Positions 8,255 through 18,062 are shown, numbered from the stretch's first letter. The stretch is 49,288 nucleotides of DNA from Arcobacter sp. CECT 8986 (GCF_004116725.1 NZ_PDKG01000012.1:1-49288); one strand, 5' to 3'. Notes: generated by a model from the letters alone, not told the origin. Numbers and translations: made by a program.

Positions 8255-8517
8255 AATTGTAAATCAATAAGTTCTTTTTTAAATAGTTCTTGATTTAGTT
8301 TTTTACAAGCATTTTTATAAAGTTCTTCGATTCTTTCTTTATCATCTTTCATTGTTTCTTGTAAATTTTCAATAGTTTCACCAGATTCAATTGCTATAAA
8401 AACTTTATACTCTTTTTTTGTAAATTTTCTTTTTAAAACTTCTTGTAACTCTTCTTCTGATTTTAATGTTCCAACAAGTTTTTCAATCTTATTTGTAATT
8501 GATTGTGTAAAATTCAT
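8251..8517 (-). CDS. Small hypothetical protein with a possible sigma-region-4-like helix-turn-helix
   Basis: An 88-residue, mostly helical charged protein. I do not recognise a named family. Residues 34-76, from FTKKEYKVFIAIESGETIEN through a second helix to LYKNACKKLNQ, resemble the layout of sigma-70 region 4 or LuxR-type helix-turn-helix units (a TxxEYxVF start, then a turn and second helix), so DNA binding is possible. It stands alone, convergent with csd4, and is followed upstream by surE on the same strand after a 55-base gap, with no shared operon evident. Confidence 0.6.
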   Translation of the reverse strand: MNFTQSITNKIEKLVGTLKSEEELQEVLKRKFTKKEYKVFIAIESGETIENLQETMKDDKERIEELYKNACKKLNQELFKKELIDLQF

Positions 8518-8572
8518 TACTTTTAATCCTTTGATTTTATAAAAATGTATTATATATTATTGGTGCTTTATT

Positions 8573-9361
8573 TTAACTCTTTATCCATTCATTTAATCTA
8601 TTTATATCTTCATATGATGTCATATCAAGTTTAATAGGTGAAATAGATACATAGTTCGCTTTGATTGCTTCAAAATCACAATCTTTATTTTCACTCTCTT
8701 TCCAAATTAGAGGATGAAGTCCAATCCAATAATACTCTTCACCTCTTGGATTTAGATGTCTTGAAGTATCATTTCCATACTCTCTATATCCAGCTTTTGT
8801 AATTTTTATGCCTTTACATTCATCCTTTTTTACAGGAGGAATATTTATATTTAAAAATTTTCTTTTTCCTATTGGAAATTCATCTTTTAATATTTTTTTT
8901 GCAACTTTAGCAATAACATCTTTTGCAAGTTCAAAATCCCATCCATTTTTAATATCATGACAACGGTCTTTGCAAACTTGTGAAATTGCAATTGCTGGAA
9001 CTCCATGTAAAACAGCTTCCATGGCTGCTGCTGCAGTTCCACTATAAGTCACATCTTCACCCATATTTGCACCAATATTAATGCCACTTACAACTAAATC
9101 AGGTTTATAACCATCTTTAAATAGATTATGAATAGATATAAACATACAATCAGTTGGACTTCCATCATCTATTTTATAAAAATCATCTTTTACATTTTCC
9201 ATTCTTAGTGGTTTATCTAATGTAAGTGAGTGACCACATGCAGATTTATTTCTAGCAGGTGCAACAACTGTAAGTTTAGCAATAGGAGAGAGTGCTTTAA
9301 TTAATGCTTTTATTCCTATTGCATCAAAACCATCATCATTTGTAATTAATATTTGTTTCAT
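8573..9361 (-). CDS. surE: 5'/3'-nucleotidase SurE
   Basis: A 262-residue survival protein SurE, a metal-dependent nucleoside monophosphate phosphatase. The N-terminal ITNDDGFDAIGI holds the Asp pair that binds the metal; SGINIGANMGEDVTYSGT near residue 93 holds the conserved Asn and Ser/Thr loop; GSPTDCM is also family typical. The ATG overlaps the dnaE stop by one base (TAATG), so it is translated after dnaE in the same transcript. Length is normal for the family. Confidence 0.94.
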   Translation of the reverse strand: MKQILITNDDGFDAIGIKALIKALSPIAKLTVVAPARNKSACGHSLTLDKPLRMENVKDDFYKIDDGSPTDCMFISIHNLFKDGYKPDLVVSGINIGANMGEDVTYSGTAAAAMEAVLHGVPAIAISQVCKDRCHDIKNGWDFELAKDVIAKVAKKILKDEFPIGKRKFLNINIPPVKKDECKGIKITKAGYREYGNDTSRHLNPRGEEYYWIGLHPLIWKESENKDCDFEAIKANYVSISPIKLDMTSYEDINRLNEWIKS

Positions 9362-12300
9362 TAGTCTACTTTATAAACTCCCTCTATTGATTCTAGTAAA
9401 GACTCTACATTATTAGCAACTTTAAAACCTGTATCAAGTTCAATATCTCCAAGTTTTGATTTTACTAATATTTTTAATTCTCTTTTTCCTTGATTGTTTG
9501 CTACAACTTCGAAAAGTTTATACATAATATCTTCACTATTTGAAAAAGGTACAGCAATAGTTAAAGGAGGCTCAATTTTTTCAGCTCTTTTAACTCTTTG
9601 TTTATCTTTTTTTGCATCATTTAAATCTTCGATTTTTCTAAGACTCATTCTTGTGAACTGGTCATCTTTTGATATTCTTACTTTAAATGCAAGTGGTTCT
9701 TCTTGGTATTTAAAATCATTTTTCAATTCATTTAATTTATCTTCAAACATCATAAGTTCAATATTTCCATGTAAGTCCATGATATTTAATATTGCAAACT
9801 TATTTCCTTTTTTAGAGATTTTTTCAGTTATTGTTTCTACTTTTCCAACAAATAAAACTTCACTCCCATCACTAAGTTCATCTATTTCAGAACTTAATGT
9901 ATAACTAATTCCATCTAATTGTTCTCTATATTCATCTAATGGGTGACCAGATACATAAAATCCTAGAGTATTTTTTTCAAACTCTAAAATCTCTTTTGAA
10001 CTATATTCTGGTAAATGGTCAAGTTCAACAGTAACTGTTGTTAGTTCTTCATCATCTCCAAAAAGTGAACCTGTTGCAAGTTTTTTTGCTTGCATAGCTT
10101 TTCCTGCACCCTCAACAATAAGTTCTATTTGTTCTAGTAATGCTTTTCTACTATATTCAAAACAATCCAGCGCTCCAGCTTTAATTAGAGATTCTATTAC
10201 TCTTTTATTTACTTTACTTGCATCAATTCTTGAAATAAAATCACTTAAGTCTTTAAATTCTCCACCATCATTTCTTGATCTTAGAATGGATTTAATGGCA
10301 ACATCACCAGCACCTTTAATAGCACCCATACCAAACATAACAACTTCTTTGTCATCAATTTTTTTAGCTGAGAAAACTAAGTCTGATTTATTAATATCAG
10401 GTGGGAATAAGTCAAATCCTAATCTTTTTACTTCATCTACGTATTTAACAACTTTATCAGTATTATCTTTTTCAAGAGTAAGAAGTGCTGCCATAAATTC
10501 TGATGGATAGTAACATTTTAAGTATGAAGTATAGAATGTTACCATTGCGTAGGCTGCTGAGTGAGATTTATTAAATCCATAACCAGCAAACTTAACGATA
10601 AGGTCAAAAAGTTCTTCGCAGTGTTCTTTAACATAACCTTTTTTTACACCACCTTGGGCAAACTCACCTTTTAGTCTGTCCATCTCTTCTTTAATCTTTT
10701 TACCCATTGCCCGTCTAACAAGGTCAGCTCCACCAAGTGAGAAGCCACCCACACTTTGTACAATCTGCATAACTTGCTCTTGATAAACAATAACTCCGTA
10801 TGTTGTTTCAAGTATTGGTCTTAGTGGTGCATCAAACTCATCATAGAAATAACTAATTTCTGCACGACCATGTTTTCTATCAATAAAGTCATCAAGCATT
10901 CCTGACTCCATTGGTCCTGGTCTATAAAGTGCAAGAACGGCAATAAGATCTTCGAAGTTTGATGGAGCAAGTCTTTTACATAAATCTTGCATACCATCAG
11001 ATTCTATTTGGAATAATCCAATTGTATTTCCTGTTTGAATTAAATCATAAACTGCTTTATCATTTTCATCAACATGAATAAAATCAATTCTTTTTCCATG
11101 TCTTTGTTCTATTAGTTTATTTGCTTCTTCAATAACTGTTAGGGTCTTAAGACCCAAGAAGTCGAATTTAATTAAGTCGACGTCTTCAACAAATTTACCA
11201 TTATATTGAGTGGCTAAAGTATCCATACCAGAAGGTTTAAATAGAGGTGTTTTTTTCCATAAAGGTTCATTTGAAATAACAACACCAGCAGCATGAGTTC
11301 CTGCATTTCTATTTAGACCTTCTAGTGCAAGTGCAAATTCCCAAACCCTTTTCGCTTGTGGGTCAACTTCGCATAACTCTTTTATTTTTGGTTCTTTTTC
11401 CCAAGAATCCGTTAAATTAATACCAAGTTCATCAGGAATAAGCTTAGCCATTGCATCAGCTTTTGCATATGGCATATCAAGAACTCTAGCTACATCTCTA
11501 ATTACCCCTTTTGCAAGAAGTTTACCAAATGTGATAATTTGAGCAACGTTTGCACGACCATATTGTTGAATAACGTACTCAATGATTTCACCCCTTCTAC
11601 TTTGGCAGAAGTCCATATCAATATCGGGCATTGATACCCTTTCTGGATTTAGAAATCTCTCAAAAAGTAATCCATATGGCATTGGGTCAAGGTCTGTAAT
11701 AAAAAGACAATATGCAACTAAACTTCCTGCTGCTGAACCCCTTCCTGGACCTACTGGAATTCCCATTTTTTTAGCAACAATTACGAAATCCCATACAATA
11801 AGCATATAACCTGGGAACTTCATTCCATTGATAATATCTATCTCTGTTTGTAATCTTTGTCTATACTCTTCGTGTTTTTCTTTTGGAACAATCTCTAATC
11901 TTTTTTCTAATCCTTCCCAACACTTCAATTCAAATAGTTTAATATCATTTAATAAAGAATACTCTTCATCTGGTTCTGGCATATCTTCATTTAATTCTGT
12001 TAATTTTTGTCTTGTAAATTTAAAGTTTGGTGGAGTAGGGTTTCCTAGTTTTATCTCTAAATTACATTTTTCAACTATCTCTTGAGTATTTTCGATTGCT
12101 TCTGGAATATCTGCATATAGTTTTGCTATTTGCTCTGGTGATTTTAGATAAAATTCATGAACCGAGTGTCTTAATCTATTTGGGTCATCATAAAGTTTAT
12201 TCATCGCAATACACATAAAAGCTTCATGTGGTTGAGCATCTTTTTGTTCTAAATAGTGAGTATCGTTTGTTACAATAACTTTAATACCTGTCTCTTTTGA

Positions 12301-12909
12301 GATTCTTAATATTTGGTCATCTACAAATAACTGGTCACCAATACCATGTCTCATAATCTCTAAATAAAAATCATCTCCAAATATCTCTTTATACTCTAAA
12401 GCAATCTCTTTTGCTTTTTCATACCCTTTTGCACCATTTCTTACATTTCTTTCATTTTGAGTATTTAAATGCCAGTTTACTTCCCCTTGTAAACAAGCAG
12501 CAGAACAAACTAAACCTTCAGAATTTTCTCTTAATAGTTTTTTATTTATTCTTGGATAGTAGTAGAACCCATGCATATAAGCTTGCGAACTTAGGAACAT
12601 TAAATTTTTATATCCTGCATCATTTTTAGCATATAAACATAAGTGGTATCTTTGTTTTGTTGTCTTATCATCAATCTCTTCACTATTATGAATATAAGCT
12701 TCCATTCCAATGATTGGCTTTATTCCTTCTGCTCTCATAGCATTATAAAAAGCAATGGCACCAAACATATTTCCATGGTCTGTCATGGCAACACTATTCA
12801 TTCCTAATGCTTTAATTTTTTTAGCTAATGGCTTAATTTTATTTGCACCATCAAGTAGTGAATATTCTGTATGTAAATGTAAGTGGGTAAACTTTGGAGT
12901 ATCTGACAT
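9361..12909 (-). CDS. dnaE: DNA polymerase III subunit alpha
   Basis: An 1182-residue replicative polymerase catalytic subunit. Domains in order: an N-terminal PHP domain (THLHLHTEYSLLDGANKI; MTDHGNMFG); the C-family polymerase core with GPGRGSAAGSLVAY and catalytic PDIDMDF near residue 430, then DFLGLKTLTVI; a helix-hairpin-helix region around 830-900; and a C-terminal OB fold (VLFVGKVETITEKISKKGNK). Length agrees with Campylobacterota DnaE proteins. The gene is followed by surE with a one-base overlap and preceded by a patatin gene after 27 bases, so several unrelated housekeeping functions may share a transcript. Confidence 0.97.
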   Translation of the reverse strand: MSDTPKFTHLHLHTEYSLLDGANKIKPLAKKIKALGMNSVAMTDHGNMFGAIAFYNAMRAEGIKPIIGMEAYIHNSEEIDDKTTKQRYHLCLYAKNDAGYKNLMFLSSQAYMHGFYYYPRINKKLLRENSEGLVCSAACLQGEVNWHLNTQNERNVRNGAKGYEKAKEIALEYKEIFGDDFYLEIMRHGIGDQLFVDDQILRISKETGIKVIVTNDTHYLEQKDAQPHEAFMCIAMNKLYDDPNRLRHSVHEFYLKSPEQIAKLYADIPEAIENTQEIVEKCNLEIKLGNPTPPNFKFTRQKLTELNEDMPEPDEEYSLLNDIKLFELKCWEGLEKRLEIVPKEKHEEYRQRLQTEIDIINGMKFPGYMLIVWDFVIVAKKMGIPVGPGRGSAAGSLVAYCLFITDLDPMPYGLLFERFLNPERVSMPDIDMDFCQSRRGEIIEYVIQQYGRANVAQIITFGKLLAKGVIRDVARVLDMPYAKADAMAKLIPDELGINLTDSWEKEPKIKELCEVDPQAKRVWEFALALEGLNRNAGTHAAGVVISNEPLWKKTPLFKPSGMDTLATQYNGKFVEDVDLIKFDFLGLKTLTVIEEANKLIEQRHGKRIDFIHVDENDKAVYDLIQTGNTIGLFQIESDGMQDLCKRLAPSNFEDLIAVLALYRPGPMESGMLDDFIDRKHGRAEISYFYDEFDAPLRPILETTYGVIVYQEQVMQIVQSVGGFSLGGADLVRRAMGKKIKEEMDRLKGEFAQGGVKKGYVKEHCEELFDLIVKFAGYGFNKSHSAAYAMVTFYTSYLKCYYPSEFMAALLTLEKDNTDKVVKYVDEVKRLGFDLFPPDINKSDLVFSAKKIDDKEVVMFGMGAIKGAGDVAIKSILRSRNDGGEFKDLSDFISRIDASKVNKRVIESLIKAGALDCFEYSRKALLEQIELIVEGAGKAMQAKKLATGSLFGDDEELTTVTVELDHLPEYSSKEILEFEKNTLGFYVSGHPLDEYREQLDGISYTLSSEIDELSDGSEVLFVGKVETITEKISKKGNKFAILNIMDLHGNIELMMFEDKLNELKNDFKYQEEPLAFKVRISKDDQFTRMSLRKIEDLNDAKKDKQRVKRAEKIEPPLTIAVPFSNSEDIMYKLFEVVANNQGKRELKILVKSKLGDIELDTGFKVANNVESLLESIEGVYKVD

Positions 12910-12936
12910 ATTTTAAATCTCTGTATATTAAATTTA

Positions 12937-13707
12937 TTACATTATATCTAAAAAATGATTTTGAGCCTCTTTAAAACCAAGATTAAAACAATCTTCAAGC
13001 TGTTTAAAAGTAAATAGTGAGAAGTTCCTTATATGCGCACTTGCTAGATAATGAGTAGAAAACTCTTTTGAATATGCATGATTTTCATATAAAGATTTTA
13101 AAAGATTTCTTTTTAAAATTTTTAAAGGATTTATTTTTTTAGTTATTGAGTATTCTCTTTTTGGAAATAAATCTATTGTAAGAATCTCATACCCTTTATT
13201 TTGCAAAGGTTTTATTGGAATATTATCAAAAAAACCTCCATCTATTAAATTCATATTTTCATATTTAACTGGTCTAAATAGTGGAATTAATGCACTTGAT
13301 GCTAGACATAAAGGAAGAATTTCTCCTTTATCAAAATAGTGAAGTTTCTTTTCTCTTAAATCATAAGAACACATAAATACTGGTTTTTGTAAATCTTCTA
13401 ATTTTTTAATAGGAAGTAACTCTTCAACTATTTTACTTGTTTGTTCAATTCTAAATAGTCCATTTCTAAAAAAATTAAATTTAAATATTTTTTTTAAATC
13501 TTTTGAAGAGAAAATTCTTAATTGTTCTTTTGCAGGCACACCACTTGCATGGGATGCACTTATAATACTTCCAATAGAAGAGCCACTATATGCTTCTATT
13601 TGTATATTGTGTCTTTCACAAAAGTGTAAAAATCCTAAATGAAAAGCACCCCTTGCTGCACCACCACCTAATGCTAATGCGAGATTATTGTTTGAAGTTT
13701 TATTCAT
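12937..13707 (-). CDS. Patatin-like phospholipase (RssA/YchK type)
   Basis: A 256-residue patatin-fold acyl hydrolase. The oxyanion loop is LGGGAARGAFHLG (14-20 region), the nucleophile is S44 in GSSIGS, and the catalytic Asp is in LIDGGFFDNIP. Such proteins act on phospholipids or lysophospholipids in the cytoplasm or at the membrane; the substrate is unknown. A TTG at 13722 could extend it by five residues, but the ATG at 13707 overlaps the upstream stop as ATGA, the usual coupled arrangement, so I choose it. It sits with an LpxH2-like phosphoesterase, hinting at a lipid link, though this is only context. Confidence 0.87.
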   Translation of the reverse strand: MNKTSNNNLALALGGGAARGAFHLGFLHFCERHNIQIEAYSGSSIGSIISASHASGVPAKEQLRIFSSKDLKKIFKFNFFRNGLFRIEQTSKIVEELLPIKKLEDLQKPVFMCSYDLREKKLHYFDKGEILPLCLASSALIPLFRPVKYENMNLIDGGFFDNIPIKPLQNKGYEILTIDLFPKREYSITKKINPLKILKRNLLKSLYENHAYSKEFSTHYLASAHIRNFSLFTFKQLEDCFNLGFKEAQNHFLDIM

Positions 13708-14444
13708 TCTTTTTCTAACCAATCAATTATTATAAATTCTCCATCATATGTTTCTGCTATTGCAGTACAATTTTCTACCCAATCTCCACAATTTAAGTAT
13801 TCAATATCATCAATTTTTCTGATTTCTGCTTTATGAATATGTCCACAAATAATACCATTATATCCTTTATTTTTTGCATGAGTAGAGAGTACTTTTTCAT
13901 AATCATTTATAAAAGAGATAGAGGATTTAACGCTATCTTTTACATATTTAGAGAGTGACCAATATTTTTTTATTCCTACTTTTTTTCTAACAAGATTTAA
14001 AAATGAGTTAATATAAAGAAGTAAGTCATATCCATAATCGCCTAAAATTGCTAACCATTTTTTTGTCATAGTAATAGAATCAAAAAAATCACCATGGGTT
14101 ACATAATAGGTTTTCCCATTAATTGCTTTATATTCGATTTCATTTGCAATTTTTAAAGAGTTACCTAATACTAATGGTATAAAAGGTCTTAAAAATTCAT
14201 CATGATTCCCTGTAATAAATGTTACATTACATCCTTTTCTTGCTTTTTTGAGAATCTTTTGAATTACATCTGAGTGTGTTTGAGGCCATATAAATTTTCT
14301 TTTTATTGCCCAGCCATCAATTATATCACCTACTAAAATAAGGTTTTCACTTTGGTTATTTTTTAAAAAATCTAGTAGGTTTTTTGCTTTAGAAAAGCGT
14401 GTACCTAAGTGAATATCAGAGATAAATATACTTTTGTATTTCAT
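13704..14444 (-). CDS. Calcineurin-like metallophosphoesterase, LpxH2-like
   Basis: A 246-residue dinuclear-metal phosphoesterase. Motifs in order: SDIHLGTRF, LVGDIIDGW, ITGNHDEFLRP, YVTHGDFFD and ICGHIHKAEI, followed by YLNCGDWVENCTAI. This ordering and wording match the UDP-2,3-diacylglucosamine diphosphatase-like LpxH2 group. True LpxH activity is not shown for that group in general, and Campylobacterota usually use the unrelated LpxJ for this lipid A step, so I avoid calling it lpxH. The ATGA overlap couples it to the patatin gene. A terminator just upstream separates it from the transporter gene. Confidence 0.8.
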   Translation of the reverse strand: MKYKSIFISDIHLGTRFSKAKNLLDFLKNNQSENLILVGDIIDGWAIKRKFIWPQTHSDVIQKILKKARKGCNVTFITGNHDEFLRPFIPLVLGNSLKIANEIEYKAINGKTYYVTHGDFFDSITMTKKWLAILGDYGYDLLLYINSFLNLVRKKVGIKKYWSLSKYVKDSVKSSISFINDYEKVLSTHAKNKGYNGIICGHIHKAEIRKIDDIEYLNCGDWVENCTAIAETYDGEFIIIDWLEKE

Positions 14445-14493
14445 GAAGAAATTATAAGTTAGAATGATTACAGAGTAATTACATTAATAATTA

Positions 14494-14524
14494 GAAAAAA
14501 AGCATATCTCAAAAGAGATATACT
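14494..14524 (-). terminator. Intrinsic terminator after the second DASS transporter
   Basis: Reading the minus strand, AGTATATCTC pairs with GAGATATGCT across a TTTT loop (14501-14524), followed by a run of T at 14501-14494. It lies just after the transporter stop at 14538. Confidence 0.8.
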
Positions 14525-14537
14525 TTAAAATATTTTT

Positions 14538-15974
14538 TTAATACAATCCAATCATTTTCCACCATAATAGACCAACAGTAAGGAATATTATTTGGTTTAG
14601 TAGATTTATTTTAAATCCTGCGCTCCACCACTCTTTAGTAGTAATATATCCAGAACCAAATAAAATAGGTCCTCTTGCATGGCTATATTGTGTCAAAGAA
14701 CAGTATAAACTACTAGAAAAACCTAATAGTAAAGCTAAAGGATAAGCAGGTATTCCTAATTTTATACCAACACCTAAAAATACAGAATATAGTGCAGCAA
14801 CTTGAGCTGTTCCACTTGCAAAAAAGTAGTGTGTGTATGTATAAATTGCAGTTAATACAAATAAAATAGCTATCCAATGAATTGATGTCATAAATTGTAA
14901 TTGTGTACCAATTTCATTTCCAAACCATTGAGTAAAACCTAATTTATTTAAAAATGTTGCCATCATTAATAAAGCAGAAAACCAAATAAGTGTATCCCAT
15001 GCAGCTTTTTCACTTTTTATATCATCCCAAGTTAAAACACCTGTGATAATTAAAGCAGAAAGTCCTATAAGTGCTGTTGTTGTTGAGTGTAAACCAAATT
15101 GTTTTCCAAAAATCCAAAGAATTAATATACCTAAAAAAGTAAAGCACATGATAATCTCATCTTTTGAAATTGGTCCCATCTTTTCAAGTTCTCTTTTTGC
15201 AAACTCTTTTGCTTCTGGTGTATGTTTTATCTCTGGTTTCATAATGAAATAAAGAGCTATTGGTACAATAATTAAAGAGATTAATGCAGGTCCAATTGCA
15301 GCCATAAACCAACCAACCCAAGATAATTGAACTCCAAAACCTTCAGCAAGTTTTACAATTAATGGATTTGCAGCATATGCAGTAATAAACATTGTTGCAG
15401 TTATATCATTTACATTTCCTATACAAGCAATCAAAAAAGTCCCCATCTTTTTTCTACTTGAATCATTTGGAAGTGAGTTAAAACTTTGTGATAGTGAGTT
15501 AGCAATTGGATAGATAACTCCTCCACATCTTGCAGTATTACTTGGAGTAGCTGGTGCTAAAATCAAATCAGCAATAGATAAACCATATACTAAGCCTAAA
15601 GTTCTTTTCCCCAAAAACTTTATCATAATTAGTGCAATTCTCTTACCAAAACCAGTTTTGATAAAACCTTTTGCAATAAAAAATGCAACAACAATTAACC
15701 AAATTAGATAACTATCAAGACCACTTAATGCATCCATAATAGCTTGTTTTGATGAGGTTGCACCAGCTGCACTTGTTATTGCAAAAACTGTGATACCTAA
15801 AAGACCAACAGCTCCAATAGGCATCACATTTAAGACAATACCAACAATTGTTGCTAAAAATATTATTAGTGTATGCCATGAGTTCACATCAATACTTTGA
15901 GGGCGAATAAACCAGGCGATTGCACCAATAACAAATATGCTAAGTAAAGGTAAAACCTTTATTTGCTTATTCAT
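14538..15974 (-). CDS. DASS family dicarboxylate/2-oxoglutarate transporter
   Basis: A 478-residue polytopic membrane protein of the DASS family, nearest in wording to the plant plastid 2-oxoglutarate/malate translocator (SodiT1) and CitT/TtdT branch. Seen are PATPSNTARCGGVIYPI near residue 145 and, in the second half, the FASGTAQVAALY and SLTQYSHARGPILFGSGY motifs. These proteins exchange or import C4/C5 dicarboxylates. Substrate is inferred from family only. It is a lone gene: a terminator follows, and the upstream DJ-1 gene lies 96 bases away. It differs clearly from the DASS protein at 642-2075 in motif wording. Confidence 0.87.
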   Translation of the reverse strand: MNKQIKVLPLLSIFVIGAIAWFIRPQSIDVNSWHTLIIFLATIVGIVLNVMPIGAVGLLGITVFAITSAAGATSSKQAIMDALSGLDSYLIWLIVVAFFIAKGFIKTGFGKRIALIMIKFLGKRTLGLVYGLSIADLILAPATPSNTARCGGVIYPIANSLSQSFNSLPNDSSRKKMGTFLIACIGNVNDITATMFITAYAANPLIVKLAEGFGVQLSWVGWFMAAIGPALISLIIVPIALYFIMKPEIKHTPEAKEFAKRELEKMGPISKDEIIMCFTFLGILILWIFGKQFGLHSTTTALIGLSALIITGVLTWDDIKSEKAAWDTLIWFSALLMMATFLNKLGFTQWFGNEIGTQLQFMTSIHWIAILFVLTAIYTYTHYFFASGTAQVAALYSVFLGVGIKLGIPAYPLALLLGFSSSLYCSLTQYSHARGPILFGSGYITTKEWWSAGFKINLLNQIIFLTVGLLWWKMIGLY

Positions 15975-16070
15975 AAAAACTCCTTATTTCAAATAACTAA
16001 ATTAAAAATCTTAGATATTATAGAAAAAAAAGCTTTATTATAAATAATAATTTTAATTATTGAAAAATAA

Positions 16071-16610
16071 TTAAGAAAGCAATGAGTTTTTAACTTCTTG
16101 ATAGCTATTATTGTCTTTTAATAATTTTACAATCTCCAATGCAAACTCCATTGCAGTTGCTGGTCCTTTTGATGTGATAACTCTATCATCTATTACGATA
16201 TTATCTTCATGGTAACCATCAAGTCTAATTTTTTGTTCAAAACTTGGATAGCAAGTGAAGTTTTTGTTTAGCACTTCTGCTTTGTGTAAAGCATAAGGTG
16301 CAGCACATATAGCTCCTATATGTTTGTTTTGCTCTTTGAACTCTTTTAATAACTTTTGAACATGCTCATTTTCTGCTAGAATAAATGCATTTGGAAGACC
16401 TCCTGGTAATACAACCATATCAAATTCATTTGCATTTATTTCTTCTATTTTTTTATCTGCAAGAACTTTGATATTGTGTGCTCCATTTGTTTGAATTTCT
16501 TCTACTGCTGCAATGGTTACTTCAATGTCAGCTCTTCTTAAAACATCTATAATTGAGATTGCTTCAATCTCTTCAAATCCTTCTGAAATAGGTACTATTA
16601 CTTTTGACAT
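16071..16610 (-). CDS. DJ-1/PfpI family protein (YajL/ThiJ type)
   Basis: A 179-residue protein of the DJ-1 branch. The nucleophile elbow is GAICAAPYAL with Cys102, the conserved acid lies in EGFEEIEA (residues 10-17), and VVLPGGLPNAF is also typical. Members have been reported as chaperones, deglycases or glyoxalases; the true role is debated. The start ATG has AAAAGGA upstream. A 9-bp hairpin (TTAATTATT 16053-16061 with AATAATTAA 16066-16074) overlaps its stop, without a clear T run. Confidence 0.85.
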   Translation of the reverse strand: MSKVIVPISEGFEEIEAISIIDVLRRADIEVTIAAVEEIQTNGAHNIKVLADKKIEEINANEFDMVVLPGGLPNAFILAENEHVQKLLKEFKEQNKHIGAICAAPYALHKAEVLNKNFTCYPSFEQKIRLDGYHEDNIVIDDRVITSKGPATAMEFALEIVKLLKDNNSYQEVKNSLLS

Positions 16611-16785
16611 AGAAATCCTTTTTTGTTAAATATTTTTTTAAATCTTACTATTGTTGTACTCAATTTGCCATAAATAAAATGAAAATATAGTGAAAGTACT
16701 ATTATAAGGGAGTTAAAGCTTTAGTTTTCAAGAGTTTATAAGTTTGTTTTAAATAAAATTTAACTAATTATACAAAGGGGAATAC

Positions 16786-17478
16786 ATGCTTAAATCTTTT
16801 ATTAAGACTTGCTTGAGTGTTTCAGCAGTTGCATTACTTGCTACTGGATGTACAGCAATCAATAATAACAACACTACTACACCTTCACTTAACACAAACG
16901 CACAGTTCGATCCAAGTGTACAAAAAGAGAATAAAAAAGTTCAAGTAACAAAAGAGTTTTTAAAAGTAGCTCAAGATAAACAATATCACGTTACAACTCA
17001 AAATTCACTTGAAGGAACAATTGATTCTTTAGCTACTCAAATGATGAGAAACACAAAAGTACCTTCAAATAGACCAGTACTTTTTACTTCATTTGTAAGA
17101 CTTGATAATCTTAAAAAGACTACTGAATTTGGTAGAGTAATCAGTGAAAGTTTAATTAATGAATTATCAAATAGAGGATTCAATGTAATTGAATTTAGAG
17201 GACAATTAAATGTTTCTATTGATGATAAAGGTGAATACTTTATCTCTAGAGATATTGGTAAATTAAAAGATAAAATCCCTAATACTTATGTTGTTGTAGG
17301 AACTTACTCTAGACAATATGGTAAAGTAGTTTTAAATGCAAGAGTAATTGATAATATCTCTGGTAGAATTATTTCAAGTTCAAGAGCTATTTATCAACAT
17401 AATAAAAGAAATGATTGTGTGATTTTCAAAGATTGTAAACCTCCAAGAACAATAAGTATTGTAAAAGAGACAAAGTAA
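16786..17478 (+). CDS. FlgO-domain lipoprotein
   Basis: A 230-residue predicted outer-membrane lipoprotein. The signal peptide ends in the lipobox LATGC with Cys22. Residues 70-210 match the FlgO domain, an alpha/beta fold seen in Vibrio FlgO: TSFVRLDNLKKTTEFGRVIS, LINELSNRGFNVIEFR and a TYVVVGTYSRQYGKVVLNAR strand pair. In Vibrio, FlgO helps flagellar stability and motility; that role here is inferred. AAAGGGG just before the ATG is a strong ribosome binding site. The second FlgO-like lipoprotein starts eight bases after its stop, so the two form a pair, likely after one duplication. Confidence 0.82.
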   Translation: MLKSFIKTCLSVSAVALLATGCTAINNNNTTTPSLNTNAQFDPSVQKENKKVQVTKEFLKVAQDKQYHVTTQNSLEGTIDSLATQMMRNTKVPSNRPVLFTSFVRLDNLKKTTEFGRVISESLINELSNRGFNVIEFRGQLNVSIDDKGEYFISRDIGKLKDKIPNTYVVVGTYSRQYGKVVLNARVIDNISGRIISSSRAIYQHNKRNDCVIFKDCKPPRTISIVKETK

Positions 17479-17486
17479 GTTATTAG

Positions 17487-18062
17487 ATGAATAGATACTC
17501 TTTAAAGATAGTAAAACAGTTTTTAGTTTTACTATTTTTAGCAATTAGCCTAAATTCTTGTGTTTATGTAAACATTGATGGTTCTACTAGTTTTAATAGA
17601 CTGGTAGATTCAATGGTTCAAAAAACAGTAAAGAAATTAAATCAAGAACTTTATTTAACGGATACTGTTTTAGTTTCCGATTTTGTAAATATAGATAGAT
17701 TAGAAAATAGATCAAGATTAGGTTTTTTACTATCTGCAACATTAAAAGATAGATTGCTTGCTAATAATATTATTGTAAAAGAGATAGAGTTAAGAAAACA
17801 CTTTGCCTTAGGACCAAATGGTTTTACTGCATTAAGTAGAGATACTACAAATATTCATACTAAAATTGATGATGCTAGATATGCATTTGTTGGAACTTAC
17901 TCTATTACTACAAAGACATTAATTGTATTTATTAAAATGATTGATTTAGAAACAGGAAATATTATTCTTTCTTCTCAAGAGAGTACTTTTATTACTGATG
18001 AAATTTTAGATTTAGAAAATACAAATAAAATGCAACAAGTATATACTCCTATAGTATTATAA
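17487..18062 (+). CDS. Second FlgO-like lipoprotein
   Basis: A 191-residue lipoprotein with lipobox SLNSC (Cys25). The body repeats the FlgO pattern: VSDFVNIDRLENRSRLGFLL, LKDRLLANNIIVKEIELR and YAFVGTYSITTKTLIVFIKM. It seems a diverged partner of the gene before it, with which it is surely co-transcribed. Its last 6 bases overlap the stop of the facing recJ gene, so the two transcripts collide with no spacer. Function beyond the FlgO family is unknown. Confidence 0.78.
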   Translation: MNRYSLKIVKQFLVLLFLAISLNSCVYVNIDGSTSFNRLVDSMVQKTVKKLNQELYLTDTVLVSDFVNIDRLENRSRLGFLLSATLKDRLLANNIIVKEIELRKHFALGPNGFTALSRDTTNIHTKIDDARYAFVGTYSITTKTLIVFIKMIDLETGNIILSSQESTFITDEILDLENTNKMQQVYTPIVL

